The position numbers and the translations under genes were made by a program. The notes beneath the pieces were generated by a model. The model saw nothing but the letters and a program-made list of their open reading frames with translations, had not been told where the DNA came from and did no database searches. Shown here in pieces: positions 1-8,594 of a stretch of 64,000 nucleotides of DNA; positions within the stretch are counted from its first letter, which is position 1, and every line of letters begins with the position of its first letter. Source of the DNA: Ornithinimicrobium pekingense DSM 21552 (GTDB lineage Bacteria > Actinomycetota > Actinomycetes > Actinomycetales > Dermatophilaceae); contig NZ_ATWJ01000013.1 in assembly GCF_000421185.1 (NCBI RefSeq), forward strand, positions 219,925 through 283,924, given 5' to 3'.

Positions 1-636
1 GTCGACGACCACGCTGCCCCACTCGCGCGCCAGCTCCAGCAGCTGCCCGCGCCGCTGCTCCGACATGGTGGCGCCCGAGGGGTTCTGGAAGGTCGGGACG
101 GTGTAGATCGCCTTGGGACGGCCGTGCCGCTCACCCAGCGACCGCAGCTCCTCGACGACCATCCCCTCGCCGTCGACGGGCACCTCCAGCAGCCGGGCCT
201 GGTAGGACAGCGCCGTCCCGCTGCCGTTGGTGTAGGTCGGCGACTCCACGGCGACGAGGTCACCGGGGTCGACGAAGAGCTTGCAGGCCAGGTCCAGGCC
301 CTGCATCCCGCCGCTGGTGATGGTCAGCCGCTCGGCGGTGGTCGCGTCGCCCGTGCCCGCGAGCGCGCCGAGCAGCGCCTCGCGCAGTGCGGGGTCACCC
401 TCGGTCGCGGCGTAGTCGAAGGCGTCCGCGGCGCCGGCACCGATCGTCTCCCGCCCGACCTCGGCCAGGGTCTGCGTCGGGATGGCCTCGGGCGCCGGGC
501 TGCCCATGGCGAAGCGCACGATGTCGTGGGTGCGCGTGGCCAGCAGCGAGGTGCTGGAGTCGATCACCGAGCCCACCAGCCCTGCGGCGCGGGCCGCCAG
601 GGGCAGCGTGGAGGTCGTGCTGGGTGGTGCGCTCAC
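1..636 (-). CDS. PLP-dependent aminotransferase, class I/II (C-terminus outside window)
   Basis: Translation from a GTG at 634-636 gives 212 residues before the window edge. A GAGAGG ribosome binding site lies just upstream. The protein has the aminotransferase fold-type I N-terminal half: ITSGGMQGLDL (about 107-117, cofactor phosphate loop), SPTYTNG (about 140) and the VPTFQNPSG motif (about 190) typical of the LysN/2-aminoadipate and MocR-like aminotransferases. The Schiff-base lysine would lie beyond the window. It follows the M24 gene on the same strand with a 52-nt gap, so the two are probably co-transcribed. The substrate cannot be told from this half. Confidence 0.85.
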   Translation of the reverse strand, partial: MSAPPSTTSTLPLAARAAGLVGSVIDSSTSLLATRTHDIVRFAMGSPAPEAIPTQTLAEVGRETIGAGAADAFDYAATEGDPALREALLGALAGTGDATTAERLTITSGGMQGLDLACKLFVDPGDLVAVESPTYTNGSGTALSYQARLLEVPVDGEGMVVEELRSLGERHGRPKAIYTVPTFQNPSGATMSEQRRGQLLELAREWGSVVVD

Positions 637-688
637 GTTCGTGGCCTCTCGTCGGGTGCGTGCGTGCGGGTACGGGGTCTGCGCCGGG

Positions 689-1924
689 TCAGTCCTTGAC
701 CACGAGGTCCTGGGGCAGGGGGGCCAGCCGCTCGACGGCACCGTCCGGGCCGGTGCCGACGAGGACCGGCTCGGACAGCTCGTAGCCCCAGCCCTCCATC
801 CACATGCCGAGGATGACGTGGAACGCCATACCCCGCTGGAGCCGGGTGAGGTCGCCCGAGCGCAGGCTGATCGTGCGCTCGCCCCAGTCGGGCGGGTAGC
901 CGACCCCGATCGAGTAGCCCACCCGGGAGCCCTTGACGTAGCCGTGCCGGCCGACCGCGTCGGCGAAGGCGGCCTGCACGCGGTGGCCGGTCGACCCGGG
1001 CCGCAGCTCCTCCAGGGCGGCGCGCAGCCCCTCGGTCACCGCGTCGGCGCACCGGCGCAGCTCGGCCGGGGGCGGGCCCAGGCTGACCGTGCGGGCGAGC
1101 GGCACGTGGTAGCGGTGGTAGACCCCGGCGAGCTCGACGGTGGTCGCCTCCCCGGGGCGCAGGGGCAGGTCGCTCCAGGTCAGGTGCGGCGTGCCGGCGG
1201 TCTCCCCCGTCGGCAGCATCGGCACGATGGCCGGGTAGTCGCCGCCGAGCTTGCGCGCGCCGAGGGCCTGGGCGTACTGGATCTGCGCGACGACGTCGCA
1301 CTGGCGCCGGCCCGGCTCGACGTGCTCGAGGGCGATCCGCATGACGTTCTGGGCGATCTCCCCGGCGACGCGCAGCTTGTCCTGCTCCAGCGGCGACTTC
1401 ACGACCCGCACCCAGTTGACCAGCTCGTGGCTGTCGACGAGCTCGGCGCTGGCCAGCTGGGCCCGCAGCGCCAGGTGGCTGCGCACGGAGAAGTACGGAG
1501 CATCGGTCTCGACGCCGACCCGGGCGGACGGGGTGTCCTCGAGCACCCCCAGCTCGACCGCCTGCCGGCCGATCCAGTCGAAGGGGTGCCGGTCGGGGCG
1601 GTGCACCAGGTCCTCGGGATAGCCGTGGATCTGCTCCACGGGCAGGTATGCGGTGTAGTGGGCACCCTGCGCGTCCATCTCCCGCATGAACAGGTGCGGC
1701 TCGCCGCGCACCGGCACGACGAGGCACTGCGGCATGTAGAACGACCAGGCGTTGTAGCCGGTGAGGTAGTACAGGTTGGCCGGGTCGGCCACGACGAGGG
1801 CCGACAGGTCGCTGCGCGCCATCGCCTCCTGCACCCGCGCCAGCCGCTCGAGGTACTCGGGCACCGGGAACGGCCGGGAGCGGATGCTCTCCCGCTCCAT
1901 CAGCTCCCCGCCGGAGGTGGTCAT
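689..1924 (-). CDS. M24-family hydrolase, ectoine hydrolase (DoeA/EutD)-like
   Basis: This 411-aa protein has the creatinase-like N-terminal domain (YYLTGYNAWSFYMPQCLV near 65-82) and a pita-bread C-terminal domain. Where M24 metallopeptidases carry the metal-binding Asp pair, it reads VELAGVYHRYHVPLART, which resembles ectoine hydrolases; that family is described as metal-independent. Its function would be ring opening of ectoine or a related cyclic amidine, but a generic Xaa-Pro peptidase-like role is possible. The start at 1924 is chosen for length; an ATG at 1900 preceded by GGGGAG is an alternative. It is divergent from the dehydrogenase at 1988 and upstream of an aminotransferase, which suggests a small amino-acid or osmolyte catabolic operon. 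Confidence 0.75.
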   Translation of the reverse strand: MTTSGGELMERESIRSRPFPVPEYLERLARVQEAMARSDLSALVVADPANLYYLTGYNAWSFYMPQCLVVPVRGEPHLFMREMDAQGAHYTAYLPVEQIHGYPEDLVHRPDRHPFDWIGRQAVELGVLEDTPSARVGVETDAPYFSVRSHLALRAQLASAELVDSHELVNWVRVVKSPLEQDKLRVAGEIAQNVMRIALEHVEPGRRQCDVVAQIQYAQALGARKLGGDYPAIVPMLPTGETAGTPHLTWSDLPLRPGEATTVELAGVYHRYHVPLARTVSLGPPPAELRRCADAVTEGLRAALEELRPGSTGHRVQAAFADAVGRHGYVKGSRVGYSIGVGYPPDWGERTISLRSGDLTRLQRGMAFHVILGMWMEGWGYELSEPVLVGTGPDGAVERLAPLPQDLVVKD

Positions 1925-1948
1925 GCTGCATCGTGCCTCACGGGGAGG

Positions 1949-1981
1949 ATTGTTGACAATAAGACACCCCCTTCCTACGTT
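1949..1981 (+). promoter_or_regulatory. Divergent promoter with GntR-like palindrome
   Basis: Positions 1949-1960 read ATTGTTGACAAT, a perfect 5-2-5 inverted repeat of the TTGT-N2-ACAA kind bound by many GntR-family repressors. It overlaps a consensus -35 TTGACA (1953-1958). A -10 TACGTT follows 17 nt later (1976-1981), and the GTG start of the dehydrogenase follows 6 nt after that, so the transcript is probably leaderless. A repressor here could also control the M24 gene on the other strand. The regulator is not in the window. Confidence 0.6.
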
Positions 1982-1987
1982 GACCGG

Positions 1988-2974
1988 GTGAGCACCAGCC
2001 GCCCCGTCATCGCCGTGCTGTGCGCCACCGTGGACGACGTGCCGCCGCACCTGGAGCAGCTGGCCGGGCGGGCCGAGCTGCGCCCGACGGACGAGGAGGG
2101 GCTGGCGGAGGCGATCGCCGGTGCCGACGCGCTGCTGCTGTGGGACTTCTTCTCCCGCGCGGTGCAGGACGTCTGGCCGCGGGCCGACCGCCTGCGGTGG
2201 GTCCACGTCGCGGCCGCCGGCGTGGACACCCTGCTCTTCGAGGAGCTGCGCGCCTCCGACGTCGTCGTGACCAACGCCCGCGGGATCTTTGACCGCCCGA
2301 TCGCCGAGTTCGTCCTCGGGGCCGTGCTGGCGCACGCCAAGCGCGTCCACGAGAGCCACGACCTGCAGCGCGAGCGGCGATGGCGGCACCGCGAGACCCG
2401 GCGGGTGCAGGGCGCACGGGTGATGGTCGTGGGGACCGGCGCCATCGGGCGGGAGACCGCCCGGCTGCTGCGTGCCGTGGGGATGGAGGTGGTCGCCGCC
2501 GGCAGCCGGGCCCGTCCCGAGCCGGACCCCGACCTCGGCCCGGTCGTGGCCAGCGCCGACCTGGCCGATCACGTGGTCGACGTCGACTACCTGGTCAACG
2601 CCGCCCCGCTGACCCCGGCCACGCACGGCCTCCTGGACGCGAGGGTGCTGGCGGCCCTGCCCGCCCACGCCCACCTGGTCAACGTCGGGCGTGGGGCGAC
2701 GGTGGTCGAGGAGGACCTGCTGGCCGCGCTGCGTGCCGGCGCGCTGGACGGCGCCACCCTCGACGTGTTCGCGACCGAGCCGCTGCCTCCGGGCTCACCC
2801 CTGTGGGACACCCCCGGGGTGGTCGTGTCGGCGCACATGTCCGGCGACGTCGTCGGCTGGCGTGACGCGCTGGCACGGCAGTTCGTCGACAACGCCGCCC
2901 GCTGGCTCGACGGCAGCCCGCTGCTCAACGTCGTGGACAAGCAGCTCGGCTACGTGTCGACGGCTGGTGCCTGA
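1988..2974 (+). CDS. D-2-hydroxyacid dehydrogenase (NAD-binding)
   Basis: A 328-aa protein of the D-isomer-specific 2-hydroxyacid dehydrogenase family, which reduces 2-keto acids to D-2-hydroxy acids with NAD(P)H. The Rossmann motif GTGAIGRETARLL lies near residue 147, the conserved VNVGRG segment near 235, and the usual DVFATEPLPPGSPLWDTPGV stretch near 260. In the catalytic region the His of the relay appears in SAHMSGD. The start GTG at 1988 lies 6 nt after a TACGTT -10 box with a perfect TTGACA -35, and there is no ribosome binding site, so leaderless translation is likely. The substrate is unknown. Confidence 0.88.
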   Translation: MSTSRPVIAVLCATVDDVPPHLEQLAGRAELRPTDEEGLAEAIAGADALLLWDFFSRAVQDVWPRADRLRWVHVAAAGVDTLLFEELRASDVVVTNARGIFDRPIAEFVLGAVLAHAKRVHESHDLQRERRWRHRETRRVQGARVMVVGTGAIGRETARLLRAVGMEVVAAGSRARPEPDPDLGPVVASADLADHVVDVDYLVNAAPLTPATHGLLDARVLAALPAHAHLVNVGRGATVVEEDLLAALRAGALDGATLDVFATEPLPPGSPLWDTPGVVVSAHMSGDVVGWRDALARQFVDNAARWLDGSPLLNVVDKQLGYVSTAGA

Positions 2975-3022
2975 GCCCACCTCCGCGCTGCACCGCCGCG
3001 GACGTTCGGGTAGACCGGACGC

Positions 3023-3691
3023 ATGAGAGTCCTGGACCGGCCGGCGGAGCAGCGCGAGCACCTCGCCCAGGAGCTCCTCGACCGGTTGACCCCGCTGATG
3101 AGCGCCCTGGGCATCATCTTCGTGCTGCTCATCCTCGGTGAGCAGCTCAGCCTGCCGGGCTCGCGTCTCTCCGCGGCGCTCAGCGTGCTGGGGTGGGTGC
3201 TGTGGGCGGTGTTCGCCGCCGAGTTCGTGGCCCGGGCCGTCGTGGCCCCGCACACCGGCCGGTTCCTGCGGCGCAACTGGTGGCAGATCGCCTTCATCCT
3301 GCTGCCGTTCCTGCGCGTCTTCCGGCTGGTCCGGGCCGCGCGCTTCCTGCGCACGGGCCGGGTCCTGTCGGGCGCCGTCCGGGGCACCCGCTCGGCCGCC
3401 TCCGTGCTGCGCGGACGGCTCGGCTGGCTGCTCTCGCTGTGGTCGATCACCGTGCTGTCGGTCAGCCAGCTGCTCTACGCCTTCAGCGACTTCGCGACCT
3501 TCGCCGAGGCGCTGCACGCCACCGCGCTGGGCGCGGTCACCGGCGAGCCGCTGGCCCCGGACGACCTGGTCGCCCGCCTGACCGAGCTGTTCCTGGGCGT
3601 CGTGTCGGTCGTGGTCTTCGGCACCCTCGCCGGGACCGTGGGCGCCTACTTCCTGCGCTCGGACGAGCAGGCCGCCGTCGAGGCGTCCTGA
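3023..3691 (+). CDS. Voltage-gated channel-like membrane protein lacking the K+ filter
   Basis: A 222-aa protein with the layout of a six-helix voltage-gated channel. There are hydrophobic helices at about 27-42, 52-74 and 86-100, an S4-like arginine ladder LRVFRLVRAARFLR (97-110), an S5-like helix (135-153) and an S6-like helix ending FGTLAGTVGAYFL (199-211), as in bacterial Kv channels. The pore loop between S5 and S6 reads TALGAVTGEPLAPDD (168-180) where TVGYG is expected, so the selectivity filter is absent. It may be a channel of other selectivity, a dominant partner subunit, or a stand-alone voltage sensor. Its 3' end overlaps the convergent gene by 46 nt. Confidence 0.7.
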   Translation: MRVLDRPAEQREHLAQELLDRLTPLMSALGIIFVLLILGEQLSLPGSRLSAALSVLGWVLWAVFAAEFVARAVVAPHTGRFLRRNWWQIAFILLPFLRVFRLVRAARFLRTGRVLSGAVRGTRSAASVLRGRLGWLLSLWSITVLSVSQLLYAFSDFATFAEALHATALGAVTGEPLAPDDLVARLTELFLGVVSVVVFGTLAGTVGAYFLRSDEQAAVEAS

Positions 3692-4215
3692 CGGTCGTGC
3701 GGCCCACGAAGGTGCGCTGCGCTCCGACGCCTGCGCAGCAGCCGGCCCGTGCGCGCCGTCAGCCAGCCCCCGAGCAGGGCCGGAACGAGCGCCAGCGCAC
3801 CGGCGGCCGCCCCCTGCGCGCGCACGCCGCCAGGCCCCGGGTCCACGACGTCGCGCGCCAGCTGCCACCCGACGACCAGGGCCACGCCCAGCGCGGCGGT
3901 GAGGGTCGCGACCGCCCACGACGACCACCAGGCAACGCGGTCGCTGCGCAGCCGCGGCTGCAGCACCGCGTTGACCAGGCCGCCGGGAGTGCCCACCACC
4001 CCGCCGAGCGTCGCGCCGAGGAGCAGGCCGAGCACCGGTGCTCCGAGGAGCAGGCTGGCCCGCTCGACCACCCGACCGCCGTCGACCCCTCCACCCGCCA
4101 GCGCCACCGCGGCCCAGCCCAGCCCGCAGAGCAGCCCGGTGGCCGCGCCGACGGCCACGCCCCACCCGAGCCCGGCCGCGGCATACCGCCACTCCACGGC
4201 GTGCGGGGCGCTCAC
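3646..4215 (-). CDS. Four-helix membrane protein coupled to selB
   Basis: A 189-aa protein I do not recognise. It has about four Gly/Ala/Leu-rich membrane segments (about 12-40, 53-86, 96-116 and 132-155) and a basic C-terminal tail. The GTG start (4213-4215) overlaps the TGA stop of selB as GTGA, so it is the last gene of the tRNA-Sec/selA/selB unit and is probably translated by coupling. The last 15 or so residues are encoded opposite the end of the channel-like gene. No catalytic motif is visible. A role connected with selenium, for example transport, is possible only by position. Confidence 0.6.
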   Translation of the reverse strand: MSAPHAVEWRYAAAGLGWGVAVGAATGLLCGLGWAAVALAGGGVDGGRVVERASLLLGAPVLGLLLGATLGGVVGTPGGLVNAVLQPRLRSDRVAWWSSWAVATLTAALGVALVVGWQLARDVVDPGPGGVRAQGAAAGALALVPALLGGWLTARTGRLLRRRRSAAHLRGPHDRQDASTAACSSERRK

Positions 4216-6092
4216 CGCACCACCTGACGCAGGCGGCCGTCCAGACGTCGCGTCCAGCCGCGCTGGTCCAGGTGCTCCAGCAGGGGGACCGCGACCCGGC
4301 GGGTCGTCCCGAGGGCCTGCCGTGCGGCGCTCAGCGTGAACGGCTGGTCGAGCGCCGCCAGCTCGCGCATGGCACGCGCGGGGGCGTCGGGCAGGAGCAC
4401 GACGTCGTCGGGCAGGCGGACCAGCCTCCCGAGCCGGGCCGCTGCCGCCAGCTCGACCGGGCCCAGGCCCAGCCGCGCCAGGTCGTCACGCTCCGGCGCG
4501 GCGAAGGGGGTGGCGCGCAGCCGAGCCTCGAGCTCGGCGACCCCCGCCTCCGCGGGGCCGAGGCCGCCCGCCTCGGGGACGCAGACCCGTCCGCCCGCCA
4601 CCGTCAGGCCGGCGTGCGCGGCGACGTGGCGCACCAGGTCGGCCTCCGGGGGCGCCAGGTCGTCCGGTAGGGACCCGCCGGCCGAGACGGGTCGCAGGTG
4701 CCCCGGCAGGTCCAGGGCGTGCGCCACCCCGGCGAGCGGCATCCCCGCGCTCAACGGCTGCTCCTCGTGGTGCGCCCGCACCGCGCGCCCCGCCCGGTCC
4801 GACCAGACCTCCACTGCCCCGGGGTCGACCCACCAGCCCTCCACCCGCTGGCCGGTGGAGGGGTCGCCCAGCCCGAGACGCCGCAGGACCGTCGGGTGCT
4901 CGGCCGAGCGGGACCGCAGCCGCAGGTCGGCGAGGGCCGTCGTGGCCGCATCCCCTGCCCTCCCTGCGTCGGCGGCCGCGAGTGACTCGGCGCGGGTGCG
5001 GGCCGCGCCGCGGCGGCGCAGCGGGAGCGGGTCCACGTCGAGAACGCGCGCCGACCACAGCCGGCGGGTGCCCGGGTCGCGCAGGACGGCGCGGTCGCCG
5101 ACGTGCCACGGCAGGGCGAGGGGGAGCGACAGCCGGGCGTACCCCGGCCCGAGGGGGCGCAGCCGCACGGGGTGGTCGGCCGTTCCCACGTGCAGCACGA
5201 GATGCTCCGGAGGACCGCCGTCCGTCCCGGGCCGAGCACCCGGCTCCCCGGCGCTGACCGGGGTGAGGCCGACATCGACGGCACGCGCCGACGCGAAGGC
5301 CCCGGGGGTCGTGAGCACGGACTCGCGGCCGACCTCCTCGGTGTCGGTGCGGCGCAGGTTGACCGCCACCCGGGACACCGGCCCCACGGCCTCGCGTCCG
5401 ACGTCACCGCTGTGCAGCCCACGGACGACCACCTCGCGCACGCGGTCGCCGGACACCAGGGTGAGGGTGTCGCCGACGGACAGGGTCCCTGCCCCCAGGG
5501 TGCCGGTGACGACGGTCCCGGCCCCCTGGACCGTGAAGGACCGGTCGCACCACAGCCGCACCGGGGCGTGCGGGTCCGGCGCCGGCAGGCGGGCCACCAG
5601 CGCGTCGAGGGCCGCCCGCAGCTGCTCCATACCCGCTCCCGTGCGCGCCGACACCAGCTCGCCGGGAACGTCGAGCCCCGCCGCTGCCAGGCGGCGGGTC
5701 GCCTCGGCCCGGACCTCCTCGGCCCGCCGCGCCTCGGCGAGGTCGGCCCGGGTGAGGACGAGCAGGCCGTCGGTGATGCCGAGCGCGCGGACCGCCGCGA
5801 GGTGCTCCTCGCTCTGCGCCTGCCAGCCCTGGTCGGCCGCGACGACGAACACGACCGCCGGCGCCGGTCCCAGGCCGGCCAGGGTGTTGCCGACGAACCG
5901 CTGGTGCCCCGGCACGTCGACGAACGCCACGTCGGCACCGCCGGGCAGCCGCGTCCAGGCGAAGCCGAGCTCGATCGTCAGGCCCCGCTCCTTCTCGGCC
6001 GCGAGCCGGTCGGGGTCGCGCCCGGTCAGCGCCTGCACGAGCGTCGATTTGCCGTGGTCGACGTGCCCGGCGGTGGCGAGCACCCGCCTCAT
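4212..6092 (-). CDS. selB: Selenocysteine-specific translation elongation factor SelB
   Basis: This 626-aa GTPase delivers Sec-tRNA to the ribosome at UGA codons marked by a SECIS hairpin. The G1 loop GHVDHGKST (9-17) and the G3 motif DVPGHQ (59-64) are intact. G4 is the SelB-like TRAD form rather than NKXD. EF-Tu-like beta domains follow to about residue 340. The C-terminal third (about 375-626) holds the winged-helix region that binds SECIS RNA. The ATG overlaps the selA stop by 4 nt (ATGA) and its own stop overlaps the next gene, so translation is chained through the unit. The presumed target, fdhA, lies 6 kb away. Confidence 0.95.
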   Translation of the reverse strand: MRRVLATAGHVDHGKSTLVQALTGRDPDRLAAEKERGLTIELGFAWTRLPGGADVAFVDVPGHQRFVGNTLAGLGPAPAVVFVVAADQGWQAQSEEHLAAVRALGITDGLLVLTRADLAEARRAEEVRAEATRRLAAAGLDVPGELVSARTGAGMEQLRAALDALVARLPAPDPHAPVRLWCDRSFTVQGAGTVVTGTLGAGTLSVGDTLTLVSGDRVREVVVRGLHSGDVGREAVGPVSRVAVNLRRTDTEEVGRESVLTTPGAFASARAVDVGLTPVSAGEPGARPGTDGGPPEHLVLHVGTADHPVRLRPLGPGYARLSLPLALPWHVGDRAVLRDPGTRRLWSARVLDVDPLPLRRRGAARTRAESLAAADAGRAGDAATTALADLRLRSRSAEHPTVLRRLGLGDPSTGQRVEGWWVDPGAVEVWSDRAGRAVRAHHEEQPLSAGMPLAGVAHALDLPGHLRPVSAGGSLPDDLAPPEADLVRHVAAHAGLTVAGGRVCVPEAGGLGPAEAGVAELEARLRATPFAAPERDDLARLGLGPVELAAAARLGRLVRLPDDVVLLPDAPARAMRELAALDQPFTLSAARQALGTTRRVAVPLLEHLDQRGWTRRLDGRLRQVVR

Positions 6093-7414
6093 ACCCCGGT
6101 CGTCCCCAGCGCCTCGCGCAGCGCGCGCAGCAGGTCGTCGTCCCGGTCCGGAGGTATGCAGCGCACGTCGACCAGGCCGCGCCCGTCCTCGACCCGCGCC
6201 AGGACGACCGGCACGTCCGGGCTCGCGGGCCGGCGCAGCCGCTCGACCGTCTCCACCGGCAGCTCCACGGCCCAGCCGGGCAGCGGGACACCCGGCGCGC
6301 CCCCTCCTCCGACCCGCCCCTCGACGGGGACGACGTCGCGTCCGAGCGCGCGGGCGAGGCGTTCGGCCCGGGGCCGCAGCTCCTCGGCCGTGGCGTGCAG
6401 CGCCTCGCGGACGGGGCTCGCGGCCGTGCGCACGGTGGCCTCGAGCGCGGCCAGCGTGAGCTTGTCGACGCGCAGCGCCCGCGCCAGCGGGTGCCGGCGC
6501 AGCTGCTGCACGGTCGCCTGCTCGCCCAGGACCAGCCCCGCCTGGGGGCCGCCGAGCAGCTTGTCACCGCTGGCGGTGACGATCGTGGCGCCGTCGCGCA
6601 GGGCGGTGGCCGCGTCCGGCTCCTGCGGCAGCACCGGGTCGGGCGCGAGCAGGCCGGAGCCGATGTCGGCGACGACGGGCACCCGGGTGCCGTCGGGGCG
6701 CCGCAGGTCGCGCAGCTCGGCCAGCCCGGCGGCGGAGACGAAGCCCTCGACGCGGAAGTTGCTGGGATGCACCTTGAGCACGCACCCGGTGTCCGCTCCC
6801 ACCGCGTCGGCGTAGTCCTGGCGGTGGGTGCGGTTGGTGGTGCCGACCTCGCGCAGCCGCGCCCCGGTGGAGGCGATGAGGTCGGGCAGCCGGAACCCGT
6901 CGCCGATCTCGACCATCTCGCCCCGGGACACGACGACCTCGCGACCGGCGGCGAGCGCGGTGGTGGCCAGGACCAGGGCGGCGGCGCCGTTGTTGACCAC
7001 GAGGGCGTCCTGCGCCGCGGGCACCGCCTCGCGCAGCGCCGCGAGCGCTCCCGTGCCGCGTCGGCCACGCGCCCCCGTGGACAGGTCCAGCTCGACGTCG
7101 ACGTAGCCGGTGGCGTCGAGCACCGCCTCGACCGCCGCACGCGACAGCGGCGCGCGGCCGATGTTGGTGTGGACGACCACGCCGGTGGCGTTGAGCACCG
7201 GCGTGAGGGAGGACGCGCGGGCGGGGAGGGCGGCGAGCGCGGCGGCCGCGACCTCCTCGGGGTCGATCTCTCCACGGCGGGCCCGGTCCTGGGCACCGGC
7301 CACCGCGGCCCGGACCGACGACCGCCCCAGCCGGGCGGCCGCCGCGGCCAGGGGCGGGCTCGCGAGGAGCACGTCGGTGCGGGCGATCGCCCGGCGCGGG
7401 TCGCTCTGGCTCAC
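6089..7414 (-). CDS. selA: L-seryl-tRNA(Sec) selenium transferase SelA
   Basis: A 441-aa PLP enzyme that converts Ser-tRNA(Sec) to Sec-tRNA(Sec) using selenophosphate. It shows the family signatures NATGVVVHTNIGRAPLS (about 74-90), the NNGAAALVLA segment, and SGDKLLGGPQAG (about 280), which contains the PLP-binding lysine. The GTG start at 7412-7414 has GGAAAGGGAG upstream. It sits directly downstream of tRNA-Sec and overlaps selB by 4 nt, as in many bacterial selAB operons. Length matches the family. Confidence 0.95.
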   Translation of the reverse strand: MSQSDPRRAIARTDVLLASPPLAAAAARLGRSSVRAAVAGAQDRARRGEIDPEEVAAAALAALPARASSLTPVLNATGVVVHTNIGRAPLSRAAVEAVLDATGYVDVELDLSTGARGRRGTGALAALREAVPAAQDALVVNNGAAALVLATTALAAGREVVVSRGEMVEIGDGFRLPDLIASTGARLREVGTTNRTHRQDYADAVGADTGCVLKVHPSNFRVEGFVSAAGLAELRDLRRPDGTRVPVVADIGSGLLAPDPVLPQEPDAATALRDGATIVTASGDKLLGGPQAGLVLGEQATVQQLRRHPLARALRVDKLTLAALEATVRTAASPVREALHATAEELRPRAERLARALGRDVVPVEGRVGGGGAPGVPLPGWAVELPVETVERLRRPASPDVPVVLARVEDGRGLVDVRCIPPDRDDDLLRALREALGTTGV

Positions 7415-7456
7415 CGTGCGCTCCCTTTCCGTCCCGGGGCGTCCTCGCCCCGCAGC

Positions 7457-7552
7457 TGGCGGAGGCGGACGGGAATCGAACCCGCCAGACCGAGATGCTC
7501 GGCCTCACCGGTGTTGAAGACCGGGGGGCCCACCAGGAACCCTGACGCCTCC
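7457..7552 (-). tRNA. selC: tRNA-Sec (anticodon UCA)
   Basis: On the minus strand the 5' acceptor strand GGAGGCG (7552-7546) pairs with CGCCTCC (7461-7467) next to an encoded CCA (7459-7457). The anticodon loop contains UCA within GGTCTTCAACACCGG, a long variable arm (GAGGCCGAGCATCTCGGTC) follows, and the T arm carries GGTTCGATTCC. At 96 nt with an extended acceptor/T helix this is the selenocysteine tRNA. It lies between selD (divergent) and selA (downstream). Confidence 0.95.
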
Positions 7553-7559
7553 AGGGGCC

Positions 7560-7583
7560 AGCCTAGACACCCGAGCCTAAGGT
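7560..7583. promoter_or_regulatory. Divergent -10 boxes for tRNA-Sec and selD
   Basis: On the minus strand TAGGCT (7565-7560) lies 7 nt before the mature 5' end of tRNA-Sec. On the plus strand TAAGGT (7578-7583) lies 6 nt before the selD ATG. Both fit the actinobacterial TANNNT -10. The two boxes are separated by about 12 bp, so the two transcription units share one short control region. No convincing -35 is seen for either. Confidence 0.55.
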
Positions 7584-7589
7584 GGGCGC

Positions 7590-8594
7590 ATGCCACCCAC
7601 CCGTCTGACCCAGCTGGCCCGCGGCGGCGGGTGCGCCTGCAAGATCCCCGCCGGTGAGCTGGAGGACCTGGTGGCCGGTCTGCGGGGCGCTCGCCCGGGA
7701 GGGGCCGACGTCCTCGTCGGCCTGGACGACGGCGACGACGCGGCAGCCGTCCGCATCGAGGGCGGCGTGGCGGTGCTGTCCACCGCCGACTTCTTCACGC
7801 CGGTCGTGGACGACCCCTACGACTGGGGCCGGATCGCGGCCGCCAACGCCCTGTCGGACATCTACGCCATGGGCGGCACCCCGGTGATGGCGATCAACCT
7901 CGTCGGCTGGCCGCGCGAGAGCCTGGGTCCCGACCTGCTGCGCGCGGTGCTGCAGGGCGGTCTGGACGTCGCGAGCTCGGCCGGCTGCCCGGTGATCGGC
8001 GGCCACAGCATCGACGCCCCCGAGCCGCTCTACGGGATGGCGGTCACCGGCACCGCCGACCCCGACCGTCTCATGCGCAACGACGCCGCCCGGGCCGGGC
8101 TGCCGATCAGCCTGACCAAGCCCCTCGGCGTGGGCGTGCTCAACAACCGCGCCAAGGCCACCGGCGAGGTCAGCCCCGAGGCGGTGGAGAGCATGGCGTC
8201 GCTCAACCGGGAGGCCGCGCTCGCCGCGCTGGCGGCGGGGGTGCGGGCGGCCACCGACGTCACCGGCTTCGGGCTGCTGGGCCACCTGTTCAAGATGTGC
8301 CGCGCCTCCGGGGTGAGCGCACGGGTCGACGCCGCGGCCGTGCCCTACCTGGACGGTGCCCGGCAGGCGCTCGCGGCCGGGCACGTCCCGGGCGGCTCCC
8401 GGCGCAACCTGGACTGGGTGCGGCCCCACCTGGCCACGGCGCCCGGTGTCGACGAGGACGAGCTCGTCCTCCTCGCCGACGCCCAGACCTCCGGCGGCCT
8501 GCTCGTCGTGGGCGAGGTGCCCGGGGCGCCGGTCGTCGGCGAGACGCTGCCCGCCGGAGCGCTAGGGCAGGGGGTCCTCCTCCAGGTCGCGTGA
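7590..8594 (+). CDS. selD: Selenide, water dikinase SelD
   Basis: A 334-aa enzyme that makes selenophosphate from selenide and ATP for SelA. The N-terminal glycine-rich active-site loop GGGCACK carries Cys15 and Cys17; both are encoded as TGC, so this is a Cys and not a Sec form. The AIR-synthase-type fold is supported by STADFFTPVVDDPYDWG (about 65) and GGHSIDAPEP (about 138). No ribosome binding site is seen; TAAGGT lies 6 nt upstream, so the mRNA is likely leaderless. The 3' end overlaps the convergent transporter gene by 33 nt. Confidence 0.95.
   Translation: MPPTRLTQLARGGGCACKIPAGELEDLVAGLRGARPGGADVLVGLDDGDDAAAVRIEGGVAVLSTADFFTPVVDDPYDWGRIAAANALSDIYAMGGTPVMAINLVGWPRESLGPDLLRAVLQGGLDVASSAGCPVIGGHSIDAPEPLYGMAVTGTADPDRLMRNDAARAGLPISLTKPLGVGVLNNRAKATGEVSPEAVESMASLNREAALAALAAGVRAATDVTGFGLLGHLFKMCRASGVSARVDAAAVPYLDGARQALAAGHVPGGSRRNLDWVRPHLATAPGVDEDELVLLADAQTSGGLLVVGEVPGAPVVGETLPAGALGQGVLLQVA

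Noticed and set aside
7590..7650. A selenocysteine codon in selD itself.
   Set aside because: The active-site codons are TGC (Cys15 and Cys17), with no TGA in the frame.
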